DNA from: an uncultured Pseudomonadota bacterium
GTDB taxonomy: Bacteria; Pseudomonadota; Gammaproteobacteria; Burkholderiales; Usitatibacteraceae
Direction of reading: 5' to 3'
NCBI GenBank assembly: GCA_937898635.1
Contig: CALEJW010000230.1
Coordinates: forward strand, 1 to 36,335
Length of the DNA: 36,335 nucleotides
Shown here: positions 30,002 through 36,335 of the stretch, piece after piece
Layout of the letters: the number at the start of each line of letters is the position of its first letter
Position numbering within the stretch: position 1 is the first letter of the stretch
Notes under the pieces: model-generated
Told to the model about the DNA's origin: nothing
Seen by the model: the letters and a program-made list of their open reading frames with translations, nothing else
The model's database searches: none
Position numbers and translations under genes: made by a program

Positions 30002-32683
30002 CTAGACGCCGGCGCGGGCGAGCGGCGCCTTGAGGGCTTCCGACAGCGTGTGGAGGCATTCGGCCAGGTGGGCGCGCGCTTCCTTCGAGCGCCCGCCCTT
30101 CGCCACGGCCGCCCGCAGCCGCCGTTCGAGCTCCGCGGCGCTCTCGCGCTGCAGGGCGCGAGCGTCGGGGTGCGAGGCGGGCGAGGGCTTCACGAGCGCG
30201 TTGGCGAGGCGGGTGAGGTGCTCGCGCTGGAGATTGCGGCGCATCCGCGGAATGTCCCCGCCGCCGCCCAGCTCGGACCAGATCGCCTCCTGCAGCGTCC
30301 CGTAGAGCTCGCCCAGCCCGAAGGCCTTCGACGCCGGCCCCTGCTTCTCCCGCGCGCCCAGGATGCGCACGGCCACCCGGTCGTCGAGGAGCTGGTCGAG
30401 CGCGGCCTTCTGGACGTTCAGGACGGAGGCGGCGATCGAGAAGTCGGGGTTCGCGGGACGCTCGAAGTGGTCGATGCCGATGCGGCTCACGAAGCCGGGC
30501 TTGAAGGCGAAGCTCGCGGGCTGGAAGAGTTCCTTCGCGACGAGCGAAAGCGCCTCGCGTTGCAGTTCCGGCGGCGTGGGCTCGTAGAGCGGGCGGCCGC
30601 TGCCCGCGCGGTCGCGCAGGTGGCGCACGCCCCCCACGTACTTCGCGGCGAGCGGCGCCACGCCCGCGACCTGCCGCAGCCCGCTCTCGAGGCTGCGCGT
30701 GAGGCGCTCGTAGCTCTCGCCCGGGGCGAGCGGGAGATCCTGGATGCGGTCCCACAGCTCGCGCGACAGGCGCACGCGCTTGCGGTAGTAGGCGAGCGGG
30801 TCCGTGCCGAGGTCGAAGCGGTTCACCTCGGGGTCGATTCCCGCGTAGAGCTTGCCGTAGCCCGCGTCCTCGTCCGTGCCGTAGGCGAGCCAGGGCTCCG
30901 TGGACCGCGCGGCGATCGCCGCGAGCGCCTTCGCTTCGCCGGCCGGGTCGAGCTCCCGGTAGGCGTAGTCGATCGCCCAGTAGTCGTAGGGCCCGATCGT
31001 GCCCGAGACGAACTCGCCCTGGCGCTCGCCGGCGAGCGCCACGTTGAGCGGCGAGTACTCCATGATCGAGGCCACCACGCCGTTCTCCCGGGTGAACGCC
31101 GGGTCCTCGATCTGCGCGAGCGAGTAGGTGGTGGAGGAGCGGAAGTTGTGCCGCAGGCCGAGCGTGTGGCCGACCTCGTGCATGACGTTCCTCTTGAGGT
31201 TCGCCTTGGCGAGCGCGTCGGCCTCGGGGCTGTCCCAGCCGATGCCGCGGGCCTCGAGGAGGTCCAGGGCGAACTCGAACTCGTGCGCCGACTGCCAGGC
31301 GTAGCCGCAGGCGAGGTGCAGCCCGTCGGGGCCCGCACGGTGCGCCTCCAGGGGATCGGCGACGAAGGCCGCGAAGGGCTCCTCCGAGGTGGGCGCGCGC
31401 AGGTCCTCCGCGACGAAGCGCCTCGGCCCGCGCGTGAAGCCGTAGCCCGTGGCGATGTCGGCGTCGAGGATCTCGCCGGTGCGCGGATCCTTGTGCGAGG
31501 GCCCGATCGCGAAACCGACGTCGGCGCCGGTGAACCAGCGCACCGACGCGTGCTTCGCGTCCATCGTGTCGAAGTCGTCCTCGGCCGACTGCTGCTTCAC
31601 GACGATCGCGTTCGCGAAGCCCGCCTTCTCGAAGGCCTTGTTCCACTCGAGGATGCCGTCGGCCACGGCGCCGCGGTACTTCTCCGGGACGTTCCGGTCG
31701 ATCCAGAAGGTGATGGGCTCCTTCGGCTCCGACACCGCGGCCTTCGGGTCCTTCTTCTCCAGGCGCCAGCGGTTCACGTAGTTCACGCGCAGCTTCGGCG
31801 AGAGATCCTCCGTGTAGTCGTGCCGCGCGGTGGTGAAGTGCCCGATCCGCTCGTCGGCCAGGCGCGGGCGCATGGGCTCGGCGGGGAGCGCGGCGAAGCT
31901 GTACTGGAACGAGACGAAGACGCTCCTCGGGTCGGGCACCGACTTCGGGCCGGTGGGCCGCGGCGTTCCGTGCGACGGGACGAGCGGCGGGGCCGGGATC
32001 TTGGGCACGGAAAAGTGCGCCCGCACCTGCAGGGTCGTGGCCGCCGCCGTGCTGTTCGCCCGGGCGAGGCTCGTGTTCTTCGCGTCGAGCGCGTAGGGCA
32101 GGCGGAAGGCGGTCTCGAGCCGCGTGAGGTAGCCCGGGATGTCGCCGAAGAGGAGCGCGTTCGCCTCCACGAGGACCGCCTTCGTCTCCGGGTGCGGCGC
32201 GGAGGCCACGGGCGCCGAGGCGATGAGGCTGTCGGAGAAGGACTCCTCCACGAAGCGCGCCTGGGGCGTCCCGGGCGCCGCGAAGTACTGCGCGTTCCTC
32301 GCGACGAGCTGCACCTGGTTGCCGATCCGGCGGAAGACCGCCAGGCGCGCGCCGCCCATCTGGCTGCCGTAGAGGCCCTTCTCGCCGACGCTCGCGGGAA
32401 TGTTCCAGGTGAAGAAGAAGGGCTTCTCGAACTGCTCCGGGCGGATCGCGAGCCAGGCCTTCTCGTCCTTGCGATGCAGCTCGAGGAAGCCCGCCGAGAC
32501 GGCGGCGTCCTTCACGACCTTCTCGAACGGGGCGGGCGTGCCGGGCGGCGTGGCGGGCTTCGCGGCGGCGGCCGCCGCGGGCTTCGCGGCCGGCTCGGGC
32601 GCCGGCGCCGGCAGCATCGCGCAGGCGGCAAGGCCGGCCGTCGCGAGGACAGCCCCGCCTCGGGCCAGGGATCGGGCCGCCAT
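30002..32683 (-). CDS. Zinc-dependent metalloprotease, lipoprotein paralogue (DUF5117/DUF5118/DUF4953 type)
   Basis: This 893-residue protein is the second of a tandem pair. A lipoprotein signal ends at LAAC (Cys21), followed by Ala at +2, so outer-membrane retention is expected, then an Ala/Pro linker. The middle part begins RKDEKAWLAIRPEQFEKPFF and holds the DUF5117/5118-like regions. The metzincin-like zinc motif HEVGHTLGLRHN starts at His502, with SIMEYSPLN as a likely Met-turn. A long C-terminal part (SYERLTRSLESGLRQ; RIGIDHFERPANPD) follows. Family names are from memory of these motifs; no function has been established that I know of. It starts two bases after the first paralogue and ends before a strong hairpin. 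Confidence 0.88.
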   Translation of the reverse strand: MAARSLARGGAVLATAGLAACAMLPAPAPEPAAKPAAAAAAKPATPPGTPAPFEKVVKDAAVSAGFLELHRKDEKAWLAIRPEQFEKPFFFTWNIPASVGEKGLYGSQMGGARLAVFRRIGNQVQLVARNAQYFAAPGTPQARFVEESFSDSLIASAPVASAPHPETKAVLVEANALLFGDIPGYLTRLETAFRLPYALDAKNTSLARANSTAAATTLQVRAHFSVPKIPAPPLVPSHGTPRPTGPKSVPDPRSVFVSFQYSFAALPAEPMRPRLADERIGHFTTARHDYTEDLSPKLRVNYVNRWRLEKKDPKAAVSEPKEPITFWIDRNVPEKYRGAVADGILEWNKAFEKAGFANAIVVKQQSAEDDFDTMDAKHASVRWFTGADVGFAIGPSHKDPRTGEILDADIATGYGFTRGPRRFVAEDLRAPTSEEPFAAFVADPLEAHRAGPDGLHLACGYAWQSAHEFEFALDLLEARGIGWDSPEADALAKANLKRNVMHEVGHTLGLRHNFRSSTTYSLAQIEDPAFTRENGVVASIMEYSPLNVALAGERQGEFVSGTIGPYDYWAIDYAYRELDPAGEAKALAAIAARSTEPWLAYGTDEDAGYGKLYAGIDPEVNRFDLGTDPLAYYRKRVRLSRELWDRIQDLPLAPGESYERLTRSLESGLRQVAGVAPLAAKYVGGVRHLRDRAGSGRPLYEPTPPELQREALSLVAKELFQPASFAFKPGFVSRIGIDHFERPANPDFSIAASVLNVQKAALDQLLDDRVAVRILGAREKQGPASKAFGLGELYGTLQEAIWSELGGGGDIPRMRRNLQREHLTRLANALVKPSPASHPDARALQRESAAELERRLRAAVAKGGRSKEARAHLAECLHTLSEALKAPLARAGV

Positions 32684-32685
32684 CG

Positions 32686-35376
32686 TCAGACCGCCGAGCG
32701 CTGCAGCGGGGCCTTGAGCGCTTCCGTGAGCGTGTTGAGGCTCTCGCCCAGGTGCGCCCTCGCCTCCTTCGACTGGCCGCCCTTCGCGAGCGCGGCGCGG
32801 ATCTGCCGCTGCAGCTCCAGCGCGTTCTCGCGCTGCAGCGCCCGCGCGTCGGCCGGCGTGGCCGGCGAAGGCTTCACCAGGGCGCCGGCGACGCGCTGCA
32901 GGTGGTCGCGCTGGAGGTTCCTGCGCATCCCCGTGATGTCCTGCCCCGTCTTCAGCTCCGACCAGATGGCGCCCTGCAGCGTGTCGTAGACCTCGGAAAG
33001 GCTCATCGCCTTCGACTTGTCCGCGACCTTGTCCTGGGAGTCGAGGAGGCGGGCGGCGACGCGGTCGGCCATGAGCTGGTCGAGCACGGCCTTCTGCACC
33101 TTGAGCACCGCCGCGGCGATCGAGATGTCCGGGTTCGCCGGGCGGTCGAAGTGGTCGATCCCGATGCGGCTCACGAACTCCGGCTTGAAGCGGAAGCTGT
33201 CGACGCGCAGGAAGTCCGAGGTGATCATCGCGAGCGCCTCGCGCTGCTTCGCCGCCGGCGTGGGCTCGAAGGCGGGCCGCCCGGTGCCGGCGCGGTCGCG
33301 CAGGTGGCGCACGCCGCCCACGTACTTGGCGGCGAGCGGCGCCACGCGGCCGAGCTGCGAGAAGCCGCTCGTGAAGCTCCTCGTGAGCCGCTCGTAGCTC
33401 TCGCCGGGAGCGAGCTTCAGGGACTGCAGTCGGTCCCAGAGCTCCCGGGAGATCTTCAGCCGGTGGCGGTAGTACTCGAGCGGGTCGGCGCCGAGGTCGA
33501 AGCGGTTCACGTCGGGATCGATCCCGATCGCCTGGGTGCCGTAGCCCGCGTCGTCGTCGTTCGCGAAGGCGAGCGCGGGTTCCGTCGAGCGCGAGGCGAT
33601 CTTCGCGAGCTCCGCCTTCTCCGCGGCCGGATCGATCTCCTTGTAGGCGTATTCCACCGCCCAGTAGTCGTAGGGCCCGAGCGTGCTCATGGCGTACTCG
33701 CCCTGGGGCTCGCCCTTCACGGCGATGTTGAACGGGTTGTAGTCCATCACCGAGCCGGTGAGGCCGTTCGCCCTCGTGAACGCCTTGTCCTGGAGCTGCT
33801 TGAGCGTGTAGATGCCGGAGGAGCGGAAGTTGTGCTGGAAGCCGAGCGTGTGCCCGACCTCGTGCATGATCACGTCCTTCACGTAGGCCTGGGCCAGCGA
33901 CTCGGCCTCGGGGCTGTCCATGGCGAGGCCGCGCGCCTCGAGGACGTCGAAGGCGAAGTGCATCTCGCGCGCCGACTCGTTCATGTAGTCGCAGGCGAGG
34001 TAGCCGCGGGCGGCGCGGTGGGCGTGGGGCTCGGCCAGGGGCTCGTCGCCGAACACCCGGGCGAGGTCCTCCGAGACCAGGCGCCGCGCGCCGCGCGCGA
34101 ACACGTCCGACATCCCGATGTCCGCGTCGAGGATCTCCCCGGAGCGCGGGTCCACGTGGGAGGGGCCGATGGCGAAGCCGATGTCCGCGCCGGTGAACCA
34201 GCGCACCGAGGCGTGGCGCGAGTCCATCGTGTCGAAGTCGTCCTGCTCCGTCTGCTGCTTCACCACGATGGCGTTCCGGAAACCCGCCTTCTCGAAGGCC
34301 TTGTTCCACTCGAGGATGCCGTCGGCGACGCTCTTGCGGTACTTCTCCGGGACGTTCCGGTCGATCCAGTAGGTGACGGGCTCCTTCGGCTCCGACACCG
34401 CGGCCTTCGGGTCCTTCTTCTCCAGGCGCCAGCGGGCGACGATGTGCGAGCGCAGCTTCGGGGAGAGGTCGTCGGTGTAGTCCACGCGCGAGACGGTGAA
34501 GTGGCCGAGGCGCTCGTCGGCGGGACGGGCGGCCATGGGCTCGGCCGGCAGCGGCATGAAGTTGTACTGGAAGCCCACGAAGAAGCTGCGCGGGTCCGGC
34601 GTGGCCTTCGGCGGCGGCGGCGCGGGCTTGGGCGGCGGGGTGAGCGGGGGTGCCGCGATCTTCGGCACCGCGAAGTGGGCGTTGACCTGCAGGCTCGTGA
34701 GGTTCTCCGTGTTCGTCACGCGGCTGAAGCTCGTGTTCTTCGCGTCCAGCGCGAAGGGCATGCGGAAGGCCTGCTCGATCTGCGTGGAATAGCCCGGGAG
34801 GTCCCCGAAGAGGAGCGCGTTGCCCTCGACGACGACGGCCTTCGTGTCCGGGTCGGGCTGCGCGGCGACGGGCGCGGAGGCGATCAGGCTGTCGGAGAAG
34901 GACTCCTCCACGAACCTCGCCTGGGGCGTGCCCGGGGCGGCGAAAAACTCCGTGTTCTTCGCGATGAGCTGCACCTGGTTGCCGATCTTCTTCCAGACCG
35001 CCATCTGGCTGCCCTGCGTCGGCCCGAACCAGGGGCCGCCCATCTGCCCGCCGTAGAGGCCGCGCTCGCCCACGGAGCGCGGGATGTTCATCGAGAAGAA
35101 GAAGGGCTTGTCGAACTGCTCGGGCTTCAGCTCGATCCACACCTTCTCGTCCTTGCGGTGCAGCGTGAAGTAGCCCGGGATCGCCTTCGCGTCCTTGAGC
35201 ACCTCCTTGTAGGGCTTGGGCTGGCCCGGCGGCGTGGCGGCCGCGGCGGGCGCAGCTCCCGGCGCGGCGGGCGCGGCGGCCTTGCCGGCGGGCCCGTTGG
35301 GCGCCTGGGCGGAGGCAAGGGAAGCGAAGGCGAGCGCCGCGGTCGCGGCGGAAAGGGTGCGCAGCATGCCGTTCAT
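32686..35376 (-). CDS. Zinc-dependent metalloprotease, secreted paralogue (DUF5117/DUF5118/DUF4953 type)
   Basis: This 896-residue protein is the first of the pair. The frame is open for 26 more codons, but ATG 35376 has a GGAG ribosome binding site and starts a Sec signal peptide (MNGMLRTLSAATAALAFASL, cleavage after ASA before Gln). A Pro/Ala linker, the same middle domains, and the zinc motif HEVGHTLGFQHN from His505 follow, with SVMDYNPFN as likely Met-turn. Protein identity with the second copy is high throughout. It lacks a lipobox, so it is probably soluble in the periplasm or exported. It lies 74 bases after miaB in the same direction, with a candidate promoter in the gap. Confidence 0.88.
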   Translation of the reverse strand: MNGMLRTLSAATAALAFASLASAQAPNGPAGKAAAPAAPGAAPAAAATPPGQPKPYKEVLKDAKAIPGYFTLHRKDEKVWIELKPEQFDKPFFFSMNIPRSVGERGLYGGQMGGPWFGPTQGSQMAVWKKIGNQVQLIAKNTEFFAAPGTPQARFVEESFSDSLIASAPVAAQPDPDTKAVVVEGNALLFGDLPGYSTQIEQAFRMPFALDAKNTSFSRVTNTENLTSLQVNAHFAVPKIAAPPLTPPPKPAPPPPKATPDPRSFFVGFQYNFMPLPAEPMAARPADERLGHFTVSRVDYTDDLSPKLRSHIVARWRLEKKDPKAAVSEPKEPVTYWIDRNVPEKYRKSVADGILEWNKAFEKAGFRNAIVVKQQTEQDDFDTMDSRHASVRWFTGADIGFAIGPSHVDPRSGEILDADIGMSDVFARGARRLVSEDLARVFGDEPLAEPHAHRAARGYLACDYMNESAREMHFAFDVLEARGLAMDSPEAESLAQAYVKDVIMHEVGHTLGFQHNFRSSGIYTLKQLQDKAFTRANGLTGSVMDYNPFNIAVKGEPQGEYAMSTLGPYDYWAVEYAYKEIDPAAEKAELAKIASRSTEPALAFANDDDAGYGTQAIGIDPDVNRFDLGADPLEYYRHRLKISRELWDRLQSLKLAPGESYERLTRSFTSGFSQLGRVAPLAAKYVGGVRHLRDRAGTGRPAFEPTPAAKQREALAMITSDFLRVDSFRFKPEFVSRIGIDHFDRPANPDISIAAAVLKVQKAVLDQLMADRVAARLLDSQDKVADKSKAMSLSEVYDTLQGAIWSELKTGQDITGMRRNLQRDHLQRVAGALVKPSPATPADARALQRENALELQRQIRAALAKGGQSKEARAHLGESLNTLTEALKAPLQRSAV

Positions 35377-35412
35377 GGGACTCCTCGTATTGCGGGGGCC
35401 GGACAGCGCCGG

Positions 35413-35418
35413 AAAATA
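35413..35418 (-). promoter_or_regulatory. Candidate extended -10 for the metalloprotease pair
   Basis: The minus strand reads TGCTATTTT, with the hexamer TATTTT 36 bases before the first metalloprotease ATG. Upstream are two GTGACA hexamers (35439-35444 and 35449-35454) with centres ten bases apart; the nearer would need a long 20-base spacer as a -35. The repeat at one helical turn could equally be a regulator site. The farther copy overlaps the miaB stop. Confidence 0.38.
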
Positions 35419-35450
35419 GCACGCCGCCGCGGGGTTGGTGTCACGGATTG

Positions 35451-36335
35451 TCACGATGCGGGCCGGCCTTCCCCGTCCAGCGCCACGCGGCCGCGCAGGC
35501 TGTGCGGGAGCGCGTGCGTGATGTCCACGTCGACGAAATGGCCGACGAGGCGCGGCGGCGCCGGGAAGTTGACGACGCGGTTGTTGTCGGTGCGGCCGGC
35601 GAGTTCCGCGGGATCCTTCCGCGAGGGACCCTCGACCAGCACCCGCTGGCGCGAGCCGACCATGGCGCGCGAGTACTCCTCGGAGAGCGCCTGCAGCCGC
35701 GCCTGGAGGCGCTGGAGCCGCGCGAGCTTCACGGCCGCCGGCGTCTCGTCGGGAAGGTTCGCCGCCGGCGTGCCGGGGCGCGGGCTGTAGATGAAGCTGA
35801 AGGCGCCGTCGAAGCGAAGCTCCTCCACGAGCGCCATCGTCTGCTCGAAGTCGGCGTCGGTTTCGCCGGGGAAGCCGACGATAAAGTCGCTGGAGAGAGA
35901 GATGTCCGGGCGCGCGTCGCGCAGGCGGCGCACGATCGACTTGTACTCCATCGCCGTGTAGCGGCGCTTCATCGCGGCGAGCACCCGGTCCGAGCCCGAC
36001 TGCACCGGCAGGTGCACCTGGGAGACGAGCTTCGGGAGCTTCGTGTAGGCCTCGATCAGGCGCTGCGAGAACTCCAGCGGATGGGAAGTGGTGTAGCGCA
36101 GCCGCTCGATCCCCTCGATCGCCGCCACGTGGGCGAGGAGGAGCGCGAAATCCGCGGTCTCCCCGTCGGCCATGGCGCCGGCGAAGGCGTTCACGTTCTG
36201 GCCCAGGAGCGTCACTTCCTTCACGCCCCGGCGCGCGAGGCCGCGCACTTCGGCGAGCACGTCCTCGAAGGGGCGGGAGACCTCCTCGCCGCGGGTATAC
36301 GGGACGACACAGAAGCTGCAGTACTTGCTGCAGCC
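35451..36335 (-). CDS. miaB: tRNA-2-methylthio-N6-dimethylallyladenosine synthase, 5' end outside window
   Basis: The 294 visible C-terminal residues belong to the radical SAM methylthiotransferase that converts i6A37 to ms2i6A37 in tRNA. The first visible codons carry the radical-SAM cluster motif CSKYCSFC (C-x3-C-x2-C), followed by VVPYTRGEE, GVKEVTLLGQNVNAF, HLPVQSGSDRVL, MKRRYT and DFIVGFPGETDADFE. The C-terminal TRAM domain starts near RQRVLVEGPSRKD and includes GRTDNNRVVNF, which fits MiaB rather than RimO or MtaB. The N-terminal methylthiotransferase domain lies beyond the window edge. MiaB normally precedes phoH/ybeZ. Confidence 0.96.
   Translation of the reverse strand, partial: GCSKYCSFCVVPYTRGEEVSRPFEDVLAEVRGLARRGVKEVTLLGQNVNAFAGAMADGETADFALLLAHVAAIEGIERLRYTTSHPLEFSQRLIEAYTKLPKLVSQVHLPVQSGSDRVLAAMKRRYTAMEYKSIVRRLRDARPDISLSSDFIVGFPGETDADFEQTMALVEELRFDGAFSFIYSPRPGTPAANLPDETPAAVKLARLQRLQARLQALSEEYSRAMVGSRQRVLVEGPSRKDPAELAGRTDNNRVVNFPAPPRLVGHFVDVDITHALPHSLRGRVALDGEGRPAS

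Noticed and set aside
29735..35790. Plus-strand frames of about 1000 residues opposite the metalloproteases
   Set aside because: They mirror the codon bias of the real minus-strand genes, contain no motif, and lack start signals; the minus-strand proteins have complete zinc motifs and signal peptides.

Overview
The window is a stretch of chromosome from a GC-rich (by eye close to 70% G+C) Gram-negative bacterium, most likely a betaproteobacterium. The evidence is the gene orders rpe-gph-trpE-trpG-trpD-trpC, amgK-murU beside lptD-surA-pdxA-rsmA, pepP-ubiH-(second Ubi hydroxylase)-dsbC, glyQ-glyS-gmhB-plsC, and miaB...phoH-ybeY-corC-lnt, plus a porin signal peptide of betaproteobacterial style. 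No rRNA, tRNA, CRISPR array, insertion sequence or prophage was seen. Coding density is very high and no gap exceeds about 215 bases.

Layout, left to right. (1) 1-5654, minus strand: rpe, gph, a Trp-rich leader ORF, trpE, trpG, trpD, trpC, a terminator-like hairpin, then the first 26 codons of a porin. (2) 5740-7611: apaG and mltA on plus, with a possible 45-residue membrane microprotein between them on minus. (3) 14473 down to 7651, minus: amgK, murU, a PaiB-like FMN protein, pepP, ubiH, a second Ubi-type monooxygenase, dsbC. (4) 14544-19876, plus: lptD, surA, pdxA, rsmA. (5) 25237 down to 19873, minus: glyQ, glyS, gmhB, plsC, a YgjP-like metallopeptidase, gloA. (6) 25311-26108, plus: a SAM methyltransferase whose end overlaps lnt. 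(7) 36335 down to 26056, minus: miaB (5' end outside), two tandem HExxHxxGxxH zinc metalloproteases, a strong hairpin, then phoH, ybeY, corC, lnt.

The common theme is the cell envelope. LptD/SurA/DsbC handle outer-membrane protein folding, GmhB and LptD serve LPS, AmgK/MurU/MltA serve peptidoglycan turnover, and PlsC and Lnt serve lipids and lipoproteins. Ubiquinone, tryptophan, pyridoxal phosphate and ribosome-maturation genes are interspersed.

Most of the window is ordinary core genome. The parts worth a second look are: the unannotated-style Trp-codon leader before trpE; the paralogous metalloprotease pair (one with a Sec signal, one a lipoprotein) sitting inside the usually contiguous miaB-phoH operon, with signs of gene conversion; a recurrent TAGAAT/TACAAT/TATAAT promoter element at a near-constant distance from operon starts, including two genes predicted to be leaderless; and intergenic poly-G/C tracts. 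All calls come from reading the sequence alone; no database search was run.
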